A stretch of 64,000 bases of DNA from [Clostridium] scindens (lineage in GTDB: Bacteria; Bacillota; Clostridia; Lachnospirales; Lachnospiraceae): contig NZ_CP080442.1 in NCBI RefSeq assembly GCF_019597925.1, positions 3,877,836 through 3,941,835 on the forward strand, given 5' to 3'. Within the stretch, counting starts at the first letter, position 1. Every line of letters starts with the position of its first letter. Shown in pieces: positions 15,183-22,393 of this stretch. Both the position numbers and the translations under genes were made by a program. A model generated the notes under the pieces. The model was not told the origin of the DNA and searched no databases. It saw nothing but the letters and a program-made list of their open reading frames with translations.

Positions 15183-17219
15183 CTAATTTACGTATTTTAA
15201 TATCAGATTCCAGATGTCCGGATTCTCTTGTCCCAAAGCCCAGGCTGCCGTACCGGCAAGTTTATTCTCTTTCATCAGCTGCAGCTTAGGCTCGATAGAT
15301 TTCTCATCCTCCAGCCATATCTCGTATGTCACATTATCTACGGTCCATGTGGCATAGTTCTGCTGCGCCTTATCATCCCAGGTAATCTCTGCCCCGGCCT
15401 GAGCCACCTGGTCGCTTGCGCTGGTCATTCCCAGGGCCTGGCTGTCCACATTCATGGTATATTCCGCGGCATCCGTTCCTGCCTGGCTTGCCAGTTCTTC
15501 CTCCGTCTTCGGAGTCTCCGACCATAGCCTGGTAAAGAACGGGATTCCACTGATCACCTTTTCAGCCGGAACTTCCTTGAGCGTCTCCTCGATGCCTTCT
15601 TTTACAAAATTATAAGAAGAAACCGGGCCTGCCTCCGGCGAGCCTGCAAAATGCTCATCATAACCCATGATAATCACGTAATCTGCAACGATTCCCTGCT
15701 CCTTACGGTCATATTGCATATTATAGCCCTTAGGAACATAATTGTCGACAGACAGCACGATTCCATTCTGCCGGCATCTCACAGACAATTCGCGGATAAA
15801 CTGTATATAATGCTCTCCGCATTCTTCTGAAATCTTTTCAAAATCAACGTTGATTCCATCGATTCCCACGCGCAATGCTTCGGAAATCAGCTGGTTGATC
15901 AAATTCTCCCTCTTAGAGGTATAACTCAGCAATGCATAGGATTCATCATAGGAGTTGATTCCCCCGTCAAAATCCCTGATAGTCGCCCACACTTCTATGT
16001 TGGCCTGATGTGCATAATTTACATAATCCGCGGAAGCTATGGAGTCCATATTCCCATCCGTATCTTTTACATGGAACCAGGTTGGCGCAATTGTCGTCAG
16101 ACCCTTACTCTCTGCAATCTTCTGCAGCACGCTTCCATTTGCGTCACTGTTGGTCACGTTGTGCCATGCCATGTTGATCGTATAATCCTTGGAAATACTG
16201 GTAAATTCCTGCTCTTCGAAATCTCTGGATATCGTCTTGGTCTCTTCATTCTTCAGGTCTTTGTTCCTGACATATCCGATAAATCCGTCCTTCGTGCGAA
16301 CCTTCTTCCAGTTTTCCTCGCTCTCTACGATCGTAACTTCGTCCTTTTTCGATACTTCGGCAAGGATCGGACTCTTGACTCCGCCCTGATAGCGAACCTG
16401 AGTGTCTCTTTTTATTGTTGCCACTGTAGTCTTTCCCCAGTCGCTGACGATCATGACTCTGCTTGGATTATCGTAAACCTCATACTCCATATTGGTATAC
16501 TGGCTGATAAAATCAAGTGCGATATATGCCGTGCTTCCTTCGGTCTTTAGGATGACGTAGTCTTCGCTTTTCTTATCCTTCGACACCATATAGTCCTTGC
16601 TGCCTACTTCGACGGAAACCATGTCTTTTGGAAGCGTGTACAAGAGGATATTCTCATCAGGATCCCAATAGAATCTGCTGTTGATGTATTTCCTTACGAC
16701 ATCATACTGGATATATGCCTTGCCATCCGCAATCATGCCATGGGGTTCTACGACCTGATTATTAACGGTAATAGCCAGCTGTCCTTCCTGTTCAATCCCA
16801 TAATACTTTTTCAAATCATACTTTTCTTTTGAAGGACTGTATCGTTTCCATAAAAATGCTGCCACAACAGCTAATATCGCTAATATAATCACAAGGAATA
16901 TCTTGATTCCCAAGTTTCTCTTTCTTCTTCTCTTGGATTGGGGCCCTCTCGCCGGCGTCCGCTTGCTTCCCGGTCTCCCGGACTGCGATCTTCTCGCCTG
17001 CTGCCTTCTGGCCTCCTGCTGCCTTCCTGTCTCCTGCTGTCTTCTGGCTTCCTGCTGCCTTCCCGCATCCTGCTGCCTTCTGGCATTCTGCTGCTTTGTC
17101 GTATCCCGTCTGCCTGTCGCGGTTCGGCTTCTTGCTGTGCCAGTTCTTGGCGTCCCCGGCCGGCTTGTGCTTCTTGTTCGGTCCGGAGCTGTGCGGCTTC
17201 TTCTTTCTCTTTCTTCCAT
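15183..17219 (-). CDS. Membrane-anchored glycoside hydrolase family 18 protein with SH3 domain
   Basis: About 678 residues. Order: a basic, R/Q-rich low-complexity cytoplasmic tail (about 100 residues with repeated RRQQEA-type units), one membrane helix (IFLVIILAILAVVAAFLW), a copper-amine-oxidase-N-like region, an SH3 domain (about residues 270-330), and a C-terminal GH18 barrel with the DGINVDFE catalytic motif ending in the general-acid Glu. Similar proteins cleave peptidoglycan glycan strands, some in spore cortex. I chose the ATG at 17219, preceded by AGGAGG; the frame opens 17 codons earlier. Confidence 0.88.
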   Translation of the reverse strand: MEERERRSRTAPDRTRSTSRPGTPRTGTARSRTATGRRDTTKQQNARRQQDAGRQQEARRQQETGRQQEARRQQARRSQSGRPGSKRTPARGPQSKRRRKRNLGIKIFLVIILAILAVVAAFLWKRYSPSKEKYDLKKYYGIEQEGQLAITVNNQVVEPHGMIADGKAYIQYDVVRKYINSRFYWDPDENILLYTLPKDMVSVEVGSKDYMVSKDKKSEDYVILKTEGSTAYIALDFISQYTNMEYEVYDNPSRVMIVSDWGKTTVATIKRDTQVRYQGGVKSPILAEVSKKDEVTIVESEENWKKVRTKDGFIGYVRNKDLKNEETKTISRDFEEQEFTSISKDYTINMAWHNVTNSDANGSVLQKIAESKGLTTIAPTWFHVKDTDGNMDSIASADYVNYAHQANIEVWATIRDFDGGINSYDESYALLSYTSKRENLINQLISEALRVGIDGINVDFEKISEECGEHYIQFIRELSVRCRQNGIVLSVDNYVPKGYNMQYDRKEQGIVADYVIIMGYDEHFAGSPEAGPVSSYNFVKEGIEETLKEVPAEKVISGIPFFTRLWSETPKTEEELASQAGTDAAEYTMNVDSQALGMTSASDQVAQAGAEITWDDKAQQNYATWTVDNVTYEIWLEDEKSIEPKLQLMKENKLAGTAAWALGQENPDIWNLILKYVN

Positions 17220-17273
17220 GCTGCACCTCCTACTAGACCTTATTATAGCAAAAGCATTGACACACGTCATTAT

Positions 17274-17546
17274 TTATTTCGACATTTTATTGATTTTTCG
17301 GGGTATTTGCGTTTCTTCGTTTTTCTGGTTTTCTTCAGTTCTTACGCCTTGGAAGTCCAATTCGATAATATCGCCCTCATCGTCCAGTATATAGTCCCTC
17401 ATATAAGTCACACCCTCCCGCATCTGGTGAGCCTGGACTATCTGCATGGGGCTTGCAGGTATTCCCTCCATCTTCAGGTCTATCTTTTTCTTCTCATAGC
17501 CTGTCAATTCCTGGAACATCCTTCTTAAATCTTCTTCCTTCCCCAT
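17274..17546 (-). CDS. Small conserved-looking protein of unknown function
   Basis: 90 residues, soluble, charged, with no recognised domain. The central part reads DYILDDEGDIIELDFQGV, and the C terminus is lysine/asparagine-rich. A strong ribosome binding site (AGGAGG) lies seven bases before the ATG, and the gene is followed after 54 bases by the GH18 gene on the same strand, so they may share a transcript. I do not recognise the family. Confidence 0.6.
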   Translation of the reverse strand: MGKEEDLRRMFQELTGYEKKKIDLKMEGIPASPMQIVQAHQMREGVTYMRDYILDDEGDIIELDFQGVRTEENQKNEETQIPRKINKMSK

Positions 17547-17658
17547 GTACTAGCCTCCTTTTCAATGCCATATGATAACTACGGCTGCGATTGCATATAA
17601 TAATATAAAAGGAGATACTCGTGATACATTTCCGCCATATATGCCACAGCTGGTAAAT

Positions 17659-17866
17659 ATAGAAGATAGTTTTGGCATTATAGTGCTTTTCCATAAGTTC
17701 CTCTAAAAAATAATGTGATAATTATGCCTGAAACGGCAATCTCTGATTTGTCTATGATAGATTCGCAGATCGTCTTACATTGAGACATTAAGATAAAAAT
17801 AAAATTAAGAAATTCTCCCTCCTTTGTTCTAAGAACGTAGCTATCAGGGAAAACTATCTTCTAGTA
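17659..17866 (-). ncRNA. Candidate structured RNA with 6S RNA-like architecture
   Basis: A 14-base inverted repeat, TAGAAGATAGTTTT on the minus strand at 17850-17863 (5' arm) and its complement at 17660-17673 (3' arm), would pair the two ends of a transcript of about 205 nt. A sigma-A promoter (TTGATT, 17 bases, TATAAT at 17872-17900) predicts a start at about 17865, exactly at the 5' arm. Just inside the stem comes CCCTGAT, like the CCUGAU near the 5' end of Bacillus 6S-1 RNA. A second helix (GTTCTT with AGGAAC) forms further in. No sensible reading frame fills the interval. 6S identity is inference; an unrelated ncRNA is possible. Confidence 0.5.
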
Positions 17867-17871
17867 TCGTC

Positions 17872-17900
17872 ATTATATCCGATAGATTCAGCGAAATCAA
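17872..17900 (-). promoter_or_regulatory. Sigma-A promoter of the candidate ncRNA
   Basis: Minus strand: -35 TTGATT (17895-17900), 17-base spacer, -10 TATAAT (17872-17877). There is no gene start within 300 bases downstream, which argues for a non-coding transcript. Confidence 0.65.
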
Positions 17901-17927
17901 GCACTTTTTTATTTTATACTTATTTTA

Positions 17928-17957
17928 TTGAACATCCCATATTTTCTATGCTATACT
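17928..17957 (+). promoter_or_regulatory. Promoter of mecA
   Basis: TTGAAC (17928-17933), 18-base spacer, TATACT (17952-17957). The mecA ribosome binding site (AGAAGGA) follows at about 17963. Confidence 0.6.
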
Positions 17958-17979
17958 AAATTAGAAGGAAGTGATGAAT

Positions 17980-18717
17980 ATGAAGATTGAGAAACTCAAC
18001 GACAATCAGATACGCTGCACTTTGACACGTGCCGATCTGGCTGCACGCCAGCTTCAGTTGAGCGAACTGGCCTACGGAACCGAAAAAGCGAAGTCACTTT
18101 TCCACGATATGATGCAACAGGCAGCCTTTGAATTTGGATTCGAAGCAGAAGATATTCCTCTTATGATAGAAGCAATACCTGCTTCCGCTGATTCAATCGT
18201 GCTGATAATTACTAAAGTCGAGGATCCAGAGGAACTCGATACCCGTTTTTCAAAATTCGCTCCGTCACCGGATGGCGACTGGGATACTAAGAAGAAGGAT
18301 GCCCCCGCCAAACTGGAAGGCGCTGAGACATTGCTGGATCTGTTAGGCAAGGTCAAAGAAAAACTTGGCACGGCCGAGACGGCGGAAACTGTCAATGAAG
18401 AGCAGTCATCCAAAGCACCCAAGACCACCTTGCGGCTGTTCTCATTTGCAACAATGGATTATGTGTTAAAGGCCGCGCGCCTGCTTAGCACGATGTACTC
18501 TGGTTCCAATACCCTATACAAAGATCAAGTCGAAGACGTGTATATCCTTGCGCTGACACAGTCAGACCTGACCACTAACGATTTCAACCGGATATGCAAC
18601 ATGCTTTCAGAATATGGATCTTTGGAAAAGGCTTCCGGCGCTACACTGGCATTTCTGGAAGAGCATTGCGAGGTTCTCGTATCTGCCAACGCAGTTCAAA
18701 AGCTTGCGGCAGTTTAA
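17980..18717 (+). CDS. mecA: Adaptor protein MecA
   Basis: 245 residues. The N-terminal MKIEKLNDNQIRCTLTRADL matches the substrate-binding domain of MecA, and the C-terminal half (from KTTLRLFSFATMDYVLKAARLL onward, quoted by its F-x-F and D-x-[VL]-x-x-A core) is the ClpC-binding domain; the two are joined by an acidic linker. MecA delivers substrates such as ComK to ClpCP in Bacillus; the target here is unknown. I prefer the ATG at 17980 over GTG 17971 or ATG 17974, because homologues start M-x-I-E-x-[IL]. Confidence 0.9.
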   Translation: MKIEKLNDNQIRCTLTRADLAARQLQLSELAYGTEKAKSLFHDMMQQAAFEFGFEAEDIPLMIEAIPASADSIVLIITKVEDPEELDTRFSKFAPSPDGDWDTKKKDAPAKLEGAETLLDLLGKVKEKLGTAETAETVNEEQSSKAPKTTLRLFSFATMDYVLKAARLLSTMYSGSNTLYKDQVEDVYILALTQSDLTTNDFNRICNMLSEYGSLEKASGATLAFLEEHCEVLVSANAVQKLAAV

Positions 18718-18749
18718 TCTGCGGGTTACAATATCCGCGCTTATATGTC

Positions 18750-18801
18750 AAATAACAAGAAAAGATGCACGGGCTTGTCCCGATGCATCTTTTTGTTATT
18801 T
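18750..18801. terminator. Bidirectional terminator between mecA and the DUF1858 gene
   Basis: Inverted repeat AAATAACAAGAAAAGATGCA-CGGG / CCCG-A-TGCATCTTTTTGTTATTT with a short loop and one bulge. T-runs on both strands fit the convergent genes. Confidence 0.85.
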
Positions 18802-18810
18802 GCTGTCATA

Positions 18811-19011
18811 TTATGCATTCAAGAATGCATTGATCTTTTCGACCAATAAATCAGCATCTATACCATGAACCATTGCAGCCTCTGCCAGAGACTCTCCCTG
18901 AGAAGCTGGTCATCCAAGGCAATGCATTCCAATTTCCTGAAGGATTGGTGCAATTCCCGGGTTCATGAAAAGTGCTTCTCCGATAGTTGTATCATTAGAA
19001 ACCTGTGCCAT
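18811..19011 (-). CDS. DUF1858 redox-disulfide protein with in-frame TGA, probable selenoprotein
   Basis: A 66-residue protein if the TGA at 18910-18912 (codon 34) is read through. Upstream: MAQVSNDTTIGEALFMNP..., ending GMHCLG; downstream: PASQGESLAEAAMVHGID, then a normal TAA. The family (DUF1858, hybrid-cluster-protein-associated redox disulfide domain) has GMHCLGCP here, so TGA replaces the second cysteine of CxxC, giving CxxU. A strong ribosome binding site (AAGGAGG) precedes the ATG. A hairpin right after the TGA fits a bacterial SECIS element. The alternative is a single nonsense mutation. Standard gene callers would miss or truncate this gene. Confidence 0.75.
18877..18907 (-). promoter_or_regulatory. 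Candidate bacterial SECIS hairpin
   Basis: Two bases after the TGA: lower stem AGCTTCT / AGAGGCT (7 pairs), upper stem CAGGG / CTCTG (5 pairs, one G-U), a two-base bulge on the 3' side and apical loop AGAGT. The loop GU lies 18-19 bases past the TGA, within the range usually given for bacterial SECIS elements. Confidence 0.6.
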
Positions 19012-19380
19012 CTTAACGCCTCCTTTTCTCTTCAGTGTTTCCATTATAGTAGGTTTTTATCATTGTGTAAACATTTTCTGCAAATTTATTCTTAATATTT
19101 GACTTCTTAAAAGTCAATAACTATTTCGGTTTTTTTCGACAAAATCTAATTTTTATTATAACTTCACAAAACATCCGTTCTTTTATTTGCCTTGAATAAT
19201 CCCCCGTTTTTGATACTTTTTATGTGGATAATGTGGATAAAATTTCTAAAACATCATTTTTTCCACCTTTTTTGGCTATTTCAATGTGGAAAACTTGGAT
19301 AAGTCGTTTTTCCAGTATTTTACATTTTTTTACAATTTTGTACAATTTGTACATTCACCTGACAAAGTTTTTAATCATGG
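19012..19380. other. AT-rich gene-free region with adjacent DnaA-box-like sites
   Basis: About 370 bases without a credible gene. TTGACTT-N5-AAGTCAA (19099-19117) is an inverted repeat that also offers a minus-strand TTGACT -35 for the DUF1858 gene. Two back-to-back TGTGGATAA sequences (19223-19231 and 19232-19240) are perfect DnaA-box complements. Related TGTGGAAAA and TTGGATAAG sequences follow at about 19285-19300. Confidence 0.55.
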
Positions 19381-19414
19381 AAAAGTCCCGGGATTTTTCC
19401 TGGGACTTTTCTTC
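19381..19414. terminator. Terminator of the NlpC/P60 gene
   Basis: AAAAGTCCCGGG (19381-19392) and CCTGGGACTTTT (19399-19410) form a 12-pair stem (one G-T pair) with T-runs on both strands. Confidence 0.85.
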
Positions 19415-19432
19415 TCATAATTCGTGTATATT

Positions 19433-20335
19433 CTAAATTAGTCTTCTTACTGTAATAATGCTTGTGTAAGTGGCAGGCAAGATTCCGATACCTCTGGAAC
19501 TGTTGATCGCATTTACAATCTGGCCATCTCCCATGTATATTCCCACATGGCCATCATACAAGATGATGTCTCCGGGAATTGCCTGATCATAACTTACAGG
19601 CGTCCCTACATTCTCCATATCCCACGTTGTACGTGGAAGACTGATTCCAAAATGGGCGAACACAGACTGTACGAATCCGGAGCAGTCAGCCCCATTTGTA
19701 AGGCTTGTACCTCCCCAAACATAGGGGTTGCCAATAAACTGACAGGCATAGTCCACAATGGCTTGTCCCGTACCGGCCTTTGCACTCGCTTCTTCTTCGG
19801 CCTTCGCGGCTGCCTCGCTTGCTTCCTTCTCAAGCCTTGCTGCTTCTTCTTCTTTGGATTCAGCATAAGTAAATGCTTCATCAGGACTTTGGGTTCCTGA
19901 ATTCTGTACCATCTCCTGCGCCTTTTGCTCTGCGTTCTTTCCTATTAATATATAGTCGGAATACACATAGCCTGTTACTGAGCCCGACTGGACCTGCGTC
20001 CATTCGCCTACCGGCCCGATAATCTTAGCGGCATAATCAGGATACAGCTTGCCTACCCACTCACTGTCCGTCGTCGGCTCGCTTCTTATATAAAGAAACG
20101 ATTGGACATTGGCGAACGCCATATCTAAATACTCACCCTTCTGCGTTGGTACCAGGTAATCTTCTACTTCAATCTGCTTATCAGATAAGTAGCAGTCACT
20201 TAGTACCTCCTCGATTCCCACCTGCGGCATTATATTGTCAGTTACTGTATCTGAAGCCTTTACCGTGGCAGGAAATGCTGTTATAGCTCCTGTAAAAGTA
20301 ACTAGGAACAATCCTTTCCTAAGAATAGAATCCAT
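19433..20335 (-). CDS. Secreted NlpC/P60 peptidoglycan hydrolase with SH3 domain
   Basis: 300 residues: signal peptide (GLFLVTFTGAITAFPATVKA, cleaved about residue 27), a bacterial SH3 domain (residues about 72-132), an alanine/glutamate-rich coiled-coil linker (about 150-188), then an NlpC/P60 endopeptidase. The catalytic Cys218 is in NGADCSGF and His263 in DGHVGIYMG; the third polar position is Asn275 (IVNA) instead of the common His. It likely cleaves gamma-D-Glu-diaminopimelate bonds. A WalR-like box upstream suggests control by the cell-wall two-component system. Confidence 0.9.
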   Translation of the reverse strand: MDSILRKGLFLVTFTGAITAFPATVKASDTVTDNIMPQVGIEEVLSDCYLSDKQIEVEDYLVPTQKGEYLDMAFANVQSFLYIRSEPTTDSEWVGKLYPDYAAKIIGPVGEWTQVQSGSVTGYVYSDYILIGKNAEQKAQEMVQNSGTQSPDEAFTYAESKEEEAARLEKEASEAAAKAEEEASAKAGTGQAIVDYACQFIGNPYVWGGTSLTNGADCSGFVQSVFAHFGISLPRTTWDMENVGTPVSYDQAIPGDIILYDGHVGIYMGDGQIVNAINSSRGIGILPATYTSIITVRRLI

Positions 20336-20371
20336 AAACTCCCTCCTTTATGTTTTCTTATCTTTAGTAAA

Positions 20372-20397
20372 TGTTACAGAATTGTTACATATGTTAC
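20372..20397. promoter_or_regulatory. WalR-like box upstream of the NlpC/P60 gene
   Basis: TGTTAC (20372-20377), five bases, TGTTAC (20383-20388) matches the WalR/YycF consensus TGTWAH-N5-TGTWAH; a third TGTTAC follows at 20392. Located 37 bases upstream of the start codon of a peptidoglycan hydrolase gene, the typical WalR target. Confidence 0.5.
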
Positions 20398-20537
20398 GTT
20401 GATATTATATCATGTGTGCCATCAATGTCAACCCTATTTATCAATAATATTCTCGTCATATTATGCGTTTTTATGCGAAAATAATACTCTTTTTTCACTT
20501 CTAATTATTACAAATTGTTACATCTTGGAATTAATCG

Positions 20538-20591
20538 TTGACAGTTGCTCCATTCTGTTCTATAATAATCACAGTAATTATTATCATTATC
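20538..20591 (+). promoter_or_regulatory. perR promoter with Fur/PerR-type operator
   Basis: TTGACA (20538-20543), 17 bases, TATAAT (20561-20566). Overlapping the -10 is ATAATAAT-N7-ATTATTAT (20562-20584), and the minus strand at 20575-20591 reads GATAATGATAATAATTA, close to the Fur-family box. This suggests autoregulation. Confidence 0.65.
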
Positions 20592-20606
20592 GAAAGGAGG
20601 GCACAG

Positions 20607-21005
20607 ATGGCAAATTTAAAATACAGCAGGCAACGAGCTTCTATTAAAGAATATCTGGCCAATACCACCTCGCATCCAACTGCTGATACCGTATATCTCC
20701 ATGTCAGGGAAGAGTTCCCGCGAATTAGTCTCGGTACAGTATACCGCAATTTAAACTTATTGGCAGATATGGGGGAGGCCATTAAGATCTCCACTCCTAA
20801 CGGCGGCGACAGGTTTGACGGCAGAACTGAGCCTCACTATCATGTTGTGTGCACATCCTGCGGCAATGTATTTGACCTGGAACTGGATGAGCAGCACATC
20901 CAAGGCATCAACGCACTTGCCAATGAGCATTTCCAGGGAACCATAGATTCCCACACGACTCTGTTTTATGGAACTTGTAAAGAGTGTCTGGAAAAAAGTA
21001 AATAA
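20607..21005 (+). CDS. perR: Fur-family regulator, PerR type
   Basis: 132 residues. Winged-helix N-terminal half (RQRASIKEYL, SLGTVYRNLNLL) and a dimerisation domain with the structural zinc pairs CTSC (Cys82, Cys85) and CKEC (Cys124, Cys127). The regulatory metal site carries Asp71 in DRFDG followed by HYH (His77, His79), as in PerR, where Asp rather than Glu favours peroxide sensing. The ATG at 20607 has a perfect AAGGAGGG site; the frame opens further upstream within the promoter. The two rubrerythrin genes directly downstream support a peroxide-defence role. Confidence 0.88.
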   Translation: MANLKYSRQRASIKEYLANTTSHPTADTVYLHVREEFPRISLGTVYRNLNLLADMGEAIKISTPNGGDRFDGRTEPHYHVVCTSCGNVFDLELDEQHIQGINALANEHFQGTIDSHTTLFYGTCKECLEKSK

Positions 21006-21020
21006 AATTAAAAATAGGGA

Positions 21021-21049
21021 TTGACAATTAGAATCAACTGTGGTAAATT
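21021..21049 (+). promoter_or_regulatory. Promoter of the first rubrerythrin gene
   Basis: TTGACA (21021-21026), 17-base spacer, TAAATT (21044-21049). AT-rich half-sites (TTACTAATATCAATAA) follow at about 21065 and could bind PerR. Confidence 0.5.
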
Positions 21050-21113
21050 AATATCAGTAACAATTACTAATATCAATAATTAAAAATTTAAATAAGAAAA
21101 GGAGAGTTTTATT

Positions 21114-21656
21114 ATGAAAAAATTTGTATGTACAGTATGTGGTTATGTTCACGAGGGAGACACAGCACCAGCTGAATGTCCAGTATGCCATGTAGGCGCT
21201 GATAAGTTCAAGGAGCAGACAGGAGAGAGAGAATGGGCTGCAGAGCATGTTGTAGGCGTTGCTCAGGGCGCAAGCGAAGATATTATGGCTGACTTAAGAG
21301 CGAACTTCGAAGGAGAGTGCTCAGAAGTAGGAATGTATCTTGCAATGGCAAGAGTTGCTCATAGAGAAGGATATCCGGAGATCGGCTTATACTGGGAGAA
21401 GGCTGCTTACGAAGAGGCAGAGCATGCATCTAAATTTGCGGAACTGCTTGGCGAATGCGTAACAGACAGCACCAAGAAGAATCTTGAGATGAGAATCGAT
21501 GCTGAGAATGGCGCAACAGCTGGCAAATTTGATCTGGCTAAGCGCGCAAAGGCTGCTAACCTGGATGCTATCCACGATACAGTGCATGAGATGGCAAGAG
21601 ACGAGGCTCGTCATGGCAAGGCATTCGAAGGCCTGTTAAAGAGATATTTTGGCTAA
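21114..21656 (+). CDS. Reverse rubrerythrin (rubredoxin domain first)
   Basis: 180 residues. An N-terminal rubredoxin domain (CTVC at Cys6/Cys9 and CPVC at Cys22/Cys25) is followed by a ferritin-like diiron domain with E-x-x-H-style helices (NFEGECSEVGMY, YEEAEHASKF, DEARHGKAF). This reverse order is that of clostridial RevRbr, which reduces hydrogen peroxide and oxygen with NADH-derived electrons. Ribosome binding site AAAGGAGAG upstream. Follows perR and precedes a classical rubrerythrin. Confidence 0.93.
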   Translation: MKKFVCTVCGYVHEGDTAPAECPVCHVGADKFKEQTGEREWAAEHVVGVAQGASEDIMADLRANFEGECSEVGMYLAMARVAHREGYPEIGLYWEKAAYEEAEHASKFAELLGECVTDSTKKNLEMRIDAENGATAGKFDLAKRAKAANLDAIHDTVHEMARDEARHGKAFEGLLKRYFG

Positions 21657-21720
21657 GATATAAAAAATCATTTCCAAAATCATACAAATAGAGATATAAT
21701 GATATCAGATATATTTTAAC

Positions 21721-21750
21721 AGCGGGGTGCGGCACTTAAAGGCTGCACCC
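21721..21750 (+). promoter_or_regulatory. Hairpin in the leader between the two rubrerythrin genes
   Basis: GCGGGGTGC and GCTGCACCC can pair across GGCACTTAAAG. It lies 20 bases before the next ribosome binding site and has no T-run, so it may be an mRNA stabiliser or processing site rather than a terminator. Confidence 0.35.
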
Positions 21751-21777
21751 TTAAATTTCACAAAGGAGGATTTAAAT

Positions 21778-22314
21778 ATGTCAAAATACGCAGGAACCAA
21801 GACAGAGAAGAACCTGATGGAAGCATTTGCAGGCGAATCGCAGGCAAGAAACAAGTATACTTATTACGCATCCGCAGCAAAAAAGGCTGGATATGTACAG
21901 ATGGCTAATATCTTTGAAGAGACCGCAGGTCAGGAAAAAGAACACGCTAAGATGTGGTTCAAGGAATTCCACGGAATCGGCGATGTAGAAGCTAACCTGG
22001 AAGATGCCGCTGCTGGCGAGAATTTTGAGTGGACGGATATGTATAAGCGCATGGCAGAAGAGGCAAGAGAAGAGGGATTTGAAGAACTTGCCAAGAAGTT
22101 TGAGGGCGTTGCAGAGGTAGAGGCCGCTCATGAGAGACGCTATCGCAAGCTGCTGGAAAGCTATAAGGCAGGCGCAACTTTTAAGGGAGAAGCTCCTCTT
22201 GGCTGGAAGTGCGGAAACTGCGGATATATCTTTATCGGCGAGGAAGCTCCGGAAGAATGTCCGGTATGCGCTCATCCTAGAGCATATTTTGAAAGAAAAG
22301 TTGAAAATTATTAA
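21778..22314 (+). CDS. rbr: Rubrerythrin (classical order)
   Basis: 178 residues: a ferritin-like diiron domain (NLMEAFAGESQARNKYTYYA, FEETAGQEKEHAKMW, VAEVEAAHERRY) followed by a C-terminal rubredoxin domain (CGNC ... CPVC). Peroxide reductase of anaerobes. The ATG at 21778 follows AAAGGAGGA. A perfect 20-pair terminator follows the stop codon. Confidence 0.96.
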   Translation: MSKYAGTKTEKNLMEAFAGESQARNKYTYYASAAKKAGYVQMANIFEETAGQEKEHAKMWFKEFHGIGDVEANLEDAAAGENFEWTDMYKRMAEEAREEGFEELAKKFEGVAEVEAAHERRYRKLLESYKAGATFKGEAPLGWKCGNCGYIFIGEEAPEECPVCAHPRAYFERKVENY

Positions 22315-22327
22315 AACTGGATAACAA

Positions 22328-22381
22328 CCAAAAGCCCGTTAAATGCATTCGCTTATAGCTGCATTTAACGGGCTTTTGGTT
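22328..22381. terminator. Bidirectional terminator with 20-bp perfect stem
   Basis: Arms 22328-22347 and 22360-22379 (CCAAAAGCCCGTTAAATGCA and its complement). Serves both rbr and the convergent ECF S-component gene. Confidence 0.93.
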
Positions 22382-22393
22382 TGAATTCTGTAT

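Noticed and set aside
16903..17528. Long plus-strand open frames opposite the GH18 and 90-residue genes
   Set aside because: They mirror the low-complexity R/Q-rich coding repeats and have no ribosome binding site or family resemblance.
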